Positions 43,928-51,467 of a stretch of DNA of 64,000 bases are shown here, piece after piece. Every line of letters starts with the position of its first letter. Position 1 is the stretch's first letter. A program made the position numbers and the translations under genes. Source of the DNA: Phycisphaerae bacterium. GTDB taxonomy: Bacteria; Planctomycetota; Phycisphaerae; UBA1845; PWPN01. The DNA is taken from contig DAOOIV010000002.1 of NCBI GenBank assembly GCA_035384605.1, positions 1 to 64,000 of the forward strand, written 5' to 3'. The notes under the pieces were generated by a model. It saw only the letters and a list, made by a program, of their open reading frames with translations, did not search any database and had not been told where the DNA came from.

Positions 43928-44761
43928 ATGAACGACATTCTTCGAGCCGTCATCCTCGGCGTCGTCCAGGGCTTGACCGAATTCCTGCCCGTCTCCAGCA
44001 CAGGGCACATGATCCTGACGATGCCGCTCTTGGGTATCCATGCAAGCGACCCGGATTTCCATTTCTGGAACGGGGCATTCGACATCTTCATCCAACTCGG
44101 CTCGATCCTGGCCGTCTTGATCTACTGCTGGCGCCGGCTCTGCCGACTGACATTCAATCCCTCCCACACGCCCTGGTACGAACATTTCTCCGTCAAGCTG
44201 CTCATAGCTTTCCTGCCGGCCATCGTCGTTGGATACCTCGCGCATCACTTCATAGAAGAGAAACTCAAGGTTCCTTCTGTCGTCGCCTGCGCCCTCATCG
44301 TGGGGGGAATTCTCATACTTGTCATTCAGAAGGCAATCAAAACACCGTCGATCAACGATGCCGGCGCTGTCTCGCTGCCGCGGGCCGCCATCATCGGGCT
44401 GATCCAGTGCCTGTCTCTGATTCCGGGTACTTCTCGTTCGGGCGCCACGATCATGGGTGCCCTGAGTGTGGGCATGGCTCCGGCCGCAGCGGCAGAGTTC
44501 TCCTTCTTCCTCGCTATCCCCACCATGTTCGCCGCTGGGTTGTTCTCTCTCTACAAGCATCGGCACGAGATCAGCAGTGACCAACTCATGCCGTTGGCCG
44601 TCGGCTTTGCGGTCTCATTTGTCGTCGCTTGGGCTGTGGTGGCGGCTTTCATGCGCTTCATCCAGACACACAGGTTTACCATGTTCGCCATCTACCGGAT
44701 CGCGCTCGGTGTCATCGTCTTGGCGTGGGTACTCGGCCGATCCTCAATCGGCTCGCCATAA
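43928..44761 (+). CDS. uppP: undecaprenyl-diphosphatase UppP/BacA
   Basis: Recycles undecaprenyl diphosphate, the lipid carrier for cell-wall and surface-polymer synthesis (277 aa, about eight helices). Active-site motifs are GVVQGLTEFLPVSSTGHMIL and LIPGTSRSGATIM. Start ATG 43928 is 34 bp after pgpA; the frame to 43751 is shadow. It completes the rimO-pgsA-pgpA-uppP cluster. Confidence 0.94.
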   Translation: MNDILRAVILGVVQGLTEFLPVSSTGHMILTMPLLGIHASDPDFHFWNGAFDIFIQLGSILAVLIYCWRRLCRLTFNPSHTPWYEHFSVKLLIAFLPAIVVGYLAHHFIEEKLKVPSVVACALIVGGILILVIQKAIKTPSINDAGAVSLPRAAIIGLIQCLSLIPGTSRSGATIMGALSVGMAPAAAAEFSFFLAIPTMFAAGLFSLYKHRHEISSDQLMPLAVGFAVSFVVAWAVVAAFMRFIQTHRFTMFAIYRIALGVIVLAWVLGRSSIGSP

Positions 44762-44916
44762 CATCAGTGACCGGCCGAAGTTGCGACATCGCCAATACCT
44801 GACACCCATTTCTATTCACAGGCGAACCAACCAGCCTTAACGCTTTGACCGCAAAGCCGCCGATACTTCTAGAGCCGGCTTATAGCCTGTCTCAGTGGGC
44901 TGTGTCGGCTGCGCGG

Positions 44917-44935
44917 GACAGGCTTCCGGCCTGTC
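44917..44935. repeat. palindromic REP-like element
   Basis: GACAGGC-ttccg-GCCTGTC, a perfect 7-bp stem with a 5-nt loop, matching the layout of the element at 1047-1065. Confidence 0.6.
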
Positions 44936-44981
44936 GATAGGCTCCTGGTTTTCACGCCACCGCATGCGAGTATGGTTAGCC

Positions 44982-45012
44982 GCGGCCCAAGGCCGCTGGG
45001 GCAAGCCGCCCC
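44982..45012. repeat. adjacent palindromes
   Basis: GCGGCC-caa-GGCCGC (44982-44996) followed directly by GGGGC-aagcc-GCCCC (44998-45012). They sit just upstream of the ribosome site of the small gene at 45032 and could hold back or mark its translation. Confidence 0.55.
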
Positions 45013-45031
45013 TTAATTGGAGTCTTGTCAC

Positions 45032-45280
45032 ATGGTATCCTCTCTCGGAACGCCGTTCAGTCAGGCCATGTCAGCCTTCACGGATGAGCAGATCGCTTCG
45101 CTGGCAAGAACCTACGGCAGCGCCATCCATCCGGTCTGGATCACCGACTTCCAAGACCGTTGCGTGTATCGCAATATCCCGGCCACCCGGGACAAACACC
45201 CCATGAACGGTGCCCTCGCCTTCGACATCCTGGACCACAACGGAAGAGTAATTGGCAGGCTCAAGACCATCGTCAGATAA
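45032..45280 (+). CDS. small hypothetical protein, PAS-like fragment
   Basis: An 82-residue protein. The central part HPVWITDFQDRCVYRNIPATRD resembles the first strands of a PAS domain (W-I-T-D..G-R..Y-N), and the end LAFDILDHNGRVIGRLKTIVR could be its last strands. It is too short for a complete PAS domain. A GGAG ribosome site sits 9 bp before ATG 45032; a TTG at 45017 is the only alternative. It could be a real sensor fragment or a remnant. Confidence 0.5.
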   Translation: MVSSLGTPFSQAMSAFTDEQIASLARTYGSAIHPVWITDFQDRCVYRNIPATRDKHPMNGALAFDILDHNGRVIGRLKTIVR

Positions 45281-45824
45281 TCTTTTGCTGCCGCCCCTTT
45301 ACCGGGCTCATCTATTCGGACGCATCTCCCAGAGCTGCCGGTTCCGGCTCGGTTGGCTGCCAGTGCGGCCGTCGGCCAACGGCAAACCCCAGCCTCAAGC
45401 CCCCCCTTGTCCCAACCGATAGACGGAAACGGGACAAACCGACTTATGTCTCCCTGTTGAAGGGCGGTTCGCCGGCACAATTGAAGTGTGAGTACCGCTT
45501 CTTCATGTAAGCGGCCTCCAACATGTTTGCACCGTGAGGTGTCCGGCGTGCTCGACCGCCTGCGGGCAGGCAGACGGCGGTTGACCGGGGTCTGGACGTC
45601 CGCCCCGCGGATGAAAGGCCGTACCCGACTGATCGGCGAGGCTCGCGGGACGTGCAGAACCTTGGTGTGCCTGCGTATGCTATAGTGAGTAAACGACTGT
45701 GAAATGGAGACGGACAAGACATACTTCGGAGATTGCGTGCTTGAGCCCATGATTGCTGCGTTCGCAAAGGCGTTCAGACTCATCGCCGACACGGACGCCC
45801 CCGGGTAGGCCCGCAAGAACGTCA
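45281..45824. other. 544-bp intergenic stretch, no gene seen
   Basis: No gene supported. It includes a GCCTGC-gg-GCAGGC palindrome (45558-45571) in a longer imperfect CCGCCTGC..GACGGCGG frame. A TATAGT hexamer at 45681-45686 lacks a well-spaced -35. Confidence 0.5.
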
Positions 45825-47372
45825 ATGCCGGAAATCGCGCAGAACCATCCCCACATTGTCGTATCCAAGGACAAACTGCGCGTTGAAATCGACCTCAGGA
45901 AAACCGCCCTCGAGGACGTCAAACCCGATCGCGTCAAGGAAACGCTCGAAAAACTGGGCGTCTGCATTACCGATGAAGGGGCCGCCCGCATTCAGGACGT
46001 CGCCAAGCTGGCCGCCGAGGCCAAGCGGAACAAGCAGGATACCCTGGTCCTCTTCTCGGGTAAGAAACCGGTCGCGGGCCAACCCGCCGCGTTCAAGCCG
46101 GTCGAAGACCGCCAACAAGCCGGCTCCGAAAAGTCCGGCGATGCCTCATTCGACAACCGCAGTTGCAGAATTCACACCGTCAAGAGCGGTGAGGTAATCG
46201 GCGAATACGTTCCCGAGACCCCGCCCCAGCCGGGCATGGACGTCTACGGCAAGCCCATTCCCGGCGCGCCTTCCCTCTTGCGTTTTGAACTCGGCGCCAA
46301 CGTCAAACTGGCGGACGACGGCAAGACCGTCTACGCCACCTCCAATGGCATGGTCCGGGTCACCCGGCAGGGAGTCTCCGTCGTTGAACAGGTCAAAGTC
46401 GATGGCGACGTCGATCTCAAGAGCGGAAACGTCGACGCCCCCTCTGATGTCCTGATCACCGGCAACGTCGTGGAAACCTTCCTCGTCCGATCCCCCAAAA
46501 GCATAACCATCAAGGGAATGGTCGAAGCAGCCAACGTCGAGGCCGGAAGCCACGTCATCATCGCCGGCGGAGTCGCCGGAAAAAGCAAGGCCCTCATTCG
46601 CGCCGGTGGTGAGCTGCAGGTCAAGTTCCTGGAAGAGGCCGCGATCGAGGCGACCGGCGACGTCATCGTCACCAAGGAAGTCATGAACTGCCGCATCCGG
46701 ACAATGGGCAGACTCCTGGTCCCCAGGGGCCCGATCATTGGCGGCTCCGTCTATGCCCGCCAGGGCGTCGAAGTCCTGGCCCTCGGAAATGATGTCGATG
46801 TTCCTACGCAGGTCGCCGTTGGTGTCTTCCCCCCCGCACTCCTCGAAGTTGCCAAGATGAGTGACATTATTAAGAAAAAACGCGAGGCGGCAACCAAGGT
46901 TCGGAATACCGTTCAGCCTCTGCTCGCCCAACTGAAGCGCCTTAATCCCCAGCAAAGAGAGAAAGCAACAGAGCTGATGTACGAGGCCGACCGGCTCGAA
47001 GAGGAAGCCAACGCGCTCAATGCGAAGAAGGATGAGATCCTGCGCCCCTTCATTCCCTCGGGCGATCGCGAGGTCTCCATCCTGGTAAACAGAATGGTCA
47101 ATTGCAGAGTAAGCATCGTCTTCGGTGACAAGGTCGCCACGATCCTCAAACCCCGCCGGGGTCCGGTCAAGTTCGTGAGTCGAGTCGTGGATCGCGTCGA
47201 GTCGATCCTCATGGTGGACGCGGTTTCGGGTAGCACGCAGATTCTACCCAGCCAGCCTTACGAGCCGGAACCGTCAGCAACCGAGGCTGACACGAAATCA
47301 CCCGGTAACAACGAGAATGAGCCCGCCGCCTCCCAAAAAGCGACAAGACCCGTCGCCCCGGCTCAACCATAG
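45825..47372 (+). CDS. fapA: FapA/DUF342 family polymer-forming protein
   Basis: A 515-residue protein of the FapA (DUF342) family, formerly 'flagellar assembly protein A'. It has an N-terminal region with VKSGEVIGEYVPETPPQPGMDVYGKPIPG. A right-handed beta-helix-like repeat region follows (VDGDVDLKSGNVDAPSDVLITGNV, then IKGMVEAANVEAGSHVIIAGGVAG), and a coiled coil LNPQQREKATELMYEADRLEEEANALNAKKDEILR. The C-terminal tail is acidic and Pro/Ala-rich. Start ATG 45825 is chosen because the longer frame is not protein-like. No flagellar gene is in the window, so it probably has a non-flagellar role here. Confidence 0.88.
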   Translation: MPEIAQNHPHIVVSKDKLRVEIDLRKTALEDVKPDRVKETLEKLGVCITDEGAARIQDVAKLAAEAKRNKQDTLVLFSGKKPVAGQPAAFKPVEDRQQAGSEKSGDASFDNRSCRIHTVKSGEVIGEYVPETPPQPGMDVYGKPIPGAPSLLRFELGANVKLADDGKTVYATSNGMVRVTRQGVSVVEQVKVDGDVDLKSGNVDAPSDVLITGNVVETFLVRSPKSITIKGMVEAANVEAGSHVIIAGGVAGKSKALIRAGGELQVKFLEEAAIEATGDVIVTKEVMNCRIRTMGRLLVPRGPIIGGSVYARQGVEVLALGNDVDVPTQVAVGVFPPALLEVAKMSDIIKKKREAATKVRNTVQPLLAQLKRLNPQQREKATELMYEADRLEEEANALNAKKDEILRPFIPSGDREVSILVNRMVNCRVSIVFGDKVATILKPRRGPVKFVSRVVDRVESILMVDAVSGSTQILPSQPYEPEPSATEADTKSPGNNENEPAASQKATRPVAPAQP

Positions 47373-47399
47373 TCCCGGCCGATACCGGCGCGCCAGGCC

Positions 47400-48266
47400 T
47401 CAAGACTTCATCGCAAATAGGCATCGCAGCCGCTTAAGCAGCTTCTTCTGCGTGGAATCCTTCGTGTCCAGGAAATTGCCCCAATACAGAATGCTCGAAC
47501 GCCGGGCGTCATGCCGCACGCGCGCAAGCAGCTTTTCGATCCGTTTGACGCATTCCTTCATCACCTCGCCGCCCTTGCCTACCCCCGTGTTGATGACGAC
47601 GACGTCCGACTCGACGAGAGCGTGATACTCGGGCTGAAGCTGAATACGCGACGCGATCTCAACGCCCAGCGGCGAGTTGAGAAAGCCGCGAATCTGCGAT
47701 TCGGCAATCTCAAGCCGTTCGACCGCAACCTGGCAAGGATCTATGACAACCGGCTCATGGTGCGACACCCCAACGCCGTCGTCAAAACCGGCCGCATTGA
47801 ACAAACCGAAAATCTCTGATGCAAACGCTGCCGTGTCCTGCATCACCTGCTGCAGCGCTTGGGTCGCCTCACGCGTATCCCGAAACACTTGGTGAACGTC
47901 CGTTGGCGGCGACATCACAAAAACGCGGTAGTCGTAAGGGTATGCATGCCGAAGCGGCGGATCTCCGTCAGCCTCTATGATCGCGAATCCGTATCGGTCG
48001 ATCTTGCGAACCTCTCGGAGCCCGTCAGGCAAAGTCTCAAACACGCGCTCGGGAGTGTAGCCGACCATAAAACAGGAAGCCCAACCCGTCGCGAAGCCAT
48101 CGTTGGCCGGGTCAAGAGGTATGATCGCATTGGTGTATCCGTCGGCCGATCGGCGCGTCCGAAGGTAGTGCGCTGGCCGGTCCAGCACTTGACTGGCTAT
48201 AAGACGGGCCAATGTGCTCTTTCCGCCTCCGCGCGGACCGCTGATCAACAGAGTCTCCACCGGCAT
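47400..48266 (-). CDS. orphan P-loop ATPase
   Basis: A 288-residue protein with a Walker A motif GPRGGGKSTLAR at residues about 10-21. RYGFAIIEADGDPPLRHAYPYDYRVFVMSPP could contain a Walker B-like acidic strand (IIEAD). A later strand VVVINTGVGKGGEVMKECVKRIEKLL is followed by a basic C terminus. No family was recognised; general features suggest a small nucleotide-binding kinase or GTPase-like protein. It is convergent with fapA. The region 48267-48682 upstream carries no gene. Confidence 0.65.
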   Translation of the reverse strand: MPVETLLISGPRGGGKSTLARLIASQVLDRPAHYLRTRRSADGYTNAIIPLDPANDGFATGWASCFMVGYTPERVFETLPDGLREVRKIDRYGFAIIEADGDPPLRHAYPYDYRVFVMSPPTDVHQVFRDTREATQALQQVMQDTAAFASEIFGLFNAAGFDDGVGVSHHEPVVIDPCQVAVERLEIAESQIRGFLNSPLGVEIASRIQLQPEYHALVESDVVVINTGVGKGGEVMKECVKRIEKLLARVRHDARRSSILYWGNFLDTKDSTQKKLLKRLRCLFAMKS

Positions 48267-48682
48267 GTCGTGTTATCCCAACGGACCACTCTTGAAAAAC
48301 GTGGATCCCAAGAGAAAGGGCCCGATACTCATTCTATTCACGAGATTATCGATTCTCCACCGCCGAAAGATTAAGTTCACGTCCCTATTGACTTGGCCGG
48401 CCTTTTCAAAGCCGAGACTCCGATTCGCCGAGCCGACCGGGCTTGCCCTGCAGAGGCCCCTGGCAAAACCGCAACGGAGCGGCCCCTTTTATGGCGTCAC
48501 CGCTTGGCAGTCCGGCCGATCCCCTGGGCTTTCACCTCCGTAAGCGCCACCCGATCCCTGCTCGCCCCACGATCGCCCGTAGTCTATTGCCCCATATGAG
48601 CTTAACTGGATCCAACGGCCGGCCTCAAGGCCGCCATCCGCACGAGCCGGCAACCTGCCTCACCCCGTTCGATGGCGCCAAT
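48267..48682. other. 416-bp intergenic stretch, no gene seen
   Basis: No gene supported. It includes CGGCCT-ca-AGGCCG (48620-48633), a palindrome close to the end of the ATP-grasp gene. Confidence 0.45.
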
Positions 48683-49696
48683 CTACCTCGCTCGACTGAA
48701 ACCCAGATTCATGATCCGCTGAACGAGCCGCTCATAAGAAATGCCCACCGCCCTGGCTGATTCGGCGAAGTCCTCCCCTCGTGCCAACTGGGGGTTCGGA
48801 TTCGCCTCCAATACATACACCTGCCCGTCCGCCGTCATCCGCATGTCGATCCGCGCGTAACCCTTGAGCCCCAGGTTGCGGTAGATGCGCTTACACAGCC
48901 TCAAAATCCCCTTGACCACTTCGGGCGCGAGATCCTTGGCTTCCGAAGTCTCCACTCCAAGCTTCTTCTGGTATTCCAGGTCGAACTTCACCTTTGCCGT
49001 CGCGATCAGCGGGACGCCGTTCCCGGCCTTCGTGAACTTGAGCTCCCAGATCGGAAACACCTCCAGCCGCCGATTGCCCAGCACACTCACGTAAAACTCC
49101 CGCCCTTCAATGTACTGCTCGGCAATCGCGTCCGTGCCGATCCGCTCGTGGATGAAAGCCACCCGTTCTCTGAGCTTCTCGTCATCGTCGACGATCGAGG
49201 CCTGCGCAATGCCCAACGACGCCTCTTCAATCAGCGATTTCACGAACAACGGAAACTTGAGGCGACTCGGCCGCTTGACAGCCTTACGCCTCGGAAAAAC
49301 CGCAAAGGCCGGTACCCGGATGCGATGGTAACTCAGGATCTTCTTCGACAGCCCCTTGTCTCGGGCCAGGATCAGACCTCGCGGCGAACAGCCGGTATAC
49401 GGCAGCTTGAGCAGCTCAAGGTAGCTCACCACGTTATGATCCATCACCGCCTCGCCGTCGAATTCCTCAAGCAGATTGAAGACAATGTGCGGCTTCCACT
49501 CCTCGATCGTCTTGCCCAGGACGCTCAGATCGCTCTGAATGCCCAGCGACCGCACCTCATGTCCCAACGACCGGCACGCCGCGATGACGTCGTATTCCGT
49601 CTTGAACGGTGCAACCTCAGCCTCGGTCAGCCCCTCGATGCTGTCGGGGGGAACCAGATCCTTGTGCATGATGGCCAGAACGCGCTTCTTCCTCAT
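48683..49696 (-). CDS. ATP-grasp ligase, D-alanine-D-alanine ligase-like
   Basis: A 337-residue ATP-grasp enzyme. The N-terminal Rossmann-like part runs VLAIMHKDLVPPDSIEGL and HIVFNLLEEFDGEAVMDHNVVSYLELLKLPYTGC, as in Ddl. The ATP-grasp core follows: LARDKGLSKKILSYHRIRVPAF, FPLFVKSLIEEASLGIAQ, EQYIEGREFYVSVLGN. The Mg-binding end is GYARIDMRMTADGQVYVLEANPNP. The C-terminal part differs from true Ddl, so it probably links other amino acids or peptides. It starts 3 bp after the stop of the metallopeptidase gene, so the two are translationally coupled. Confidence 0.88.
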   Translation of the reverse strand: MRKKRVLAIMHKDLVPPDSIEGLTEAEVAPFKTEYDVIAACRSLGHEVRSLGIQSDLSVLGKTIEEWKPHIVFNLLEEFDGEAVMDHNVVSYLELLKLPYTGCSPRGLILARDKGLSKKILSYHRIRVPAFAVFPRRKAVKRPSRLKFPLFVKSLIEEASLGIAQASIVDDDEKLRERVAFIHERIGTDAIAEQYIEGREFYVSVLGNRRLEVFPIWELKFTKAGNGVPLIATAKVKFDLEYQKKLGVETSEAKDLAPEVVKGILRLCKRIYRNLGLKGYARIDMRMTADGQVYVLEANPNPQLARGEDFAESARAVGISYERLVQRIMNLGFSRAR

Positions 49697-49699
49697 GGC

Positions 49700-50773
49700 T
49701 CACATGATCAGCAATCGCCGGCGGCCGCTGTGAATGTAGTTCATCGTCTCAACCGTCAGCAGAATGGCAAAATCCATCTTCACCTGCTCGCCCGGACCCT
49801 GCACGTACAAATTCAGCTCCTGGCACCGCGCGATCATCTCTCGCATGACCAGATCCAACGTGTACTGGTACTCCCGCGTCCACCGCGACACGATCCGCCG
49901 GACCTCGGCACGATGGCGGCGAATAAACGAAGCCGCCGACTCACGCCGCGGGTGGTCGCCCGTTCCACAGAAGAGCCTGCGAAGGTCCCGATCGTAAAAG
50001 GCCGGCAGCCCTTCTCCGTAACGGGCCCGCTTCTGTTCGTAGTGCTCGCGCAGCGTCTTGCGAATCCTCGACAAAGGCTCGATAACCTTCCGACTCGTGA
50101 CCACGGGAGGCTTCCCCGCAATCTCCCGCATCAACTCGTCGACATACTCCAGCTTCTTGAGCGCCGGCCAGCCCTGGTACCTCTTTCGCCACCATGCCTT
50201 CGGCCGAAGCCAGACGGCAAAGGTCTCGGCAAAATCCTCGTCCGGATGACTCTGCGCATACCAGTGATCGAGATGCAGCACGTACCGCTTGCTGTTCGGC
50301 TTGGGAACGTAACGCTCCGGATACGGCTGCGATGATTTGCCGAAAAGCTGCTGCCAGCGTCGACGACGATGCAGCAGATAAGCATGGTCGATCGCGTGAC
50401 CCACCTCATGGCGAAGAATCCGCATGCACCACTTGTAAGTGCCCCCCTCGGCCTCGAGCATCTGGCTTCGCTCGAGCCGCGCCAGCCTCGGGTGAGCCAG
50501 ATAGAAGGGAATAGCCGCGCCCGGAATCCCGTCCGGAGTGAACCACTCCTCACCCAGCCAGAAGTGAGGCCGAAAACGAATCTGCCGCTGCTCCAATTCC
50601 TGGTGGATTCGCTCGATGCAACGCTTGATCGGCCTCCGCGACAGACTCACCCCAAGGTCACATAACCGCATGTCCAGGAGCCGATCCTCGGGATAGTTGC
50701 TCCACACGTGCGGCGGAATCGGCCCGGGCTTGTTCCCACGCTTGCGCTTCGAGAAACCTGATTGCGGCACCAT
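49700..50773 (-). CDS. putative zinc metallopeptidase (PF15887-like)
   Basis: A 357-residue cytoplasmic protein without a signal peptide. The motif RHEVGHAIDHAY (HExxH, about residues 121-132 from this start) with a downstream HPDEDFAETFAVWL (about 176-189) fits gluzincin-like zinc metallopeptidases of the 'putative zinc-binding metallopeptidase' group. The rest is Arg/Trp-rich and helical (RIRKTLREHYEQKRARYG; VMREMIARCQEL). The start is unclear; ATG 50773 (MVPQSGF) is used, the frame being open to 50893. It is first in a two-gene unit with the ATP-grasp gene. The substrate is unknown. Confidence 0.75.
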   Translation of the reverse strand: MVPQSGFSKRKRGNKPGPIPPHVWSNYPEDRLLDMRLCDLGVSLSRRPIKRCIERIHQELEQRQIRFRPHFWLGEEWFTPDGIPGAAIPFYLAHPRLARLERSQMLEAEGGTYKWCMRILRHEVGHAIDHAYLLHRRRRWQQLFGKSSQPYPERYVPKPNSKRYVLHLDHWYAQSHPDEDFAETFAVWLRPKAWWRKRYQGWPALKKLEYVDELMREIAGKPPVVTSRKVIEPLSRIRKTLREHYEQKRARYGEGLPAFYDRDLRRLFCGTGDHPRRESAASFIRRHRAEVRRIVSRWTREYQYTLDLVMREMIARCQELNLYVQGPGEQVKMDFAILLTVETMNYIHSGRRRLLIM

Positions 50774-51090
50774 CGTTCGATTTGTCCCGACTTGCGGCAC
50801 GGCCGGTATCAACGGGAACCATCGACAACCACGCCGCCCGCTGACCAGATATATCGGTCCTCCATCAAAGGATCGTAACACCCCGTCCCCCAACGTGCGA
50901 ATCAGCAGCGCAATTCACTGATCGGCCGGTAAACTTCCGCTCATCCGGACGCAACGGCTCGCGGCTTGTTCGCCACGGCACAACCGACGCACCGGAGAAC
51001 GGTCCCCCCGCCGGCCGGCCTTACACAACCGGCGCCTTTCCGTCCGTCGACGCCGTTTTCAGTACTGCCCGAAGCATTCTTCCATGGCGC
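50774..51090. other. intergenic stretch, no gene seen
   Basis: About 320 bp between the metallopeptidase start and the terminator of the lysine-rich mini-gene. I see no coding signal and no clear promoter; the metallopeptidase promoter should lie here. Confidence 0.4.
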
Positions 51091-51132
51091 ATAAAAATGG
51101 GAAGTACCACGCCGTGGCGAGGGGTACTTCCC
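51091..51132 (-). terminator. Rho-independent terminator
   Basis: On the minus strand a perfect 10-bp stem GGGAAGTACC / GGTACTTCCC (51132-51123 with 51108-51099, 14-nt apical region with a further CGCC/GGCG stem) is followed by ATTTTTAT. It is the clearest intrinsic terminator in the window and ends the transcript of the small Lys-rich gene. Confidence 0.75.
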
Positions 51133-51248
51133 ACATGGTGTTGTCGTTCTTCCGTACTCAGCGAAGAGACGACCGCCGCAGCCTCGCACTGATGGGGCCG
51201 TTCACGGCACGCACTGTCAGGCGCCAGCCGCGGCTGATGCTTGCTTCG

Positions 51249-51314
51249 GCTTATTTCTTCTTGCGAGCCGGCTTCTTGGCCTTCTTCGCAGCCTTCTTGG
51301 CTTTCTTCTTTGCC
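51249..51314 (-). CDS. 21-residue lysine/alanine-rich basic peptide
   Basis: A very short open reading frame starting GTG at 51314 and ending TAA at 51249-51251. It encodes M-A-K-K-K-A-K-K-A-A-K-K-A-K-K-P-A-R-K-K-K, with 13 basic residues in 21. An AAAGGAG ribosome site sits 8 bp before the GTG. An ATG 39 bp further upstream is in frame and would give 34 aa, but has no ribosome site. Composition resembles the tails of histone H1-like nucleoid proteins of planctomycetes and chlamydiae. A strong terminator lies downstream (51091-51132). DNA- or RNA-binding is likely from charge; the function is unknown. Confidence 0.6.
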
Positions 51315-51467
51315 ACCGAAGTATCTCCTTTCTGGTAGCAGGCCCAAACGAACATCTCAACGCTTGTCAAAGAGCATTGGCGTTTCCTGAGATTTTCCTG
51401 CAAAAAATCCTCAAGTTTCAACGCCGTTCGTTATATCGACCAGTTGCACCGGGTCTCTTTACTATTT

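Noticed and set aside
51084..51338. An 84-codon plus-strand frame with a Phe/Ala-rich end
   Set aside because: The FFLRAGFLAFFAAFLAFFFA text is the antisense of the lysine codons of the mini-gene at 51249-51314, whose ribosome site and terminator are on the minus strand.
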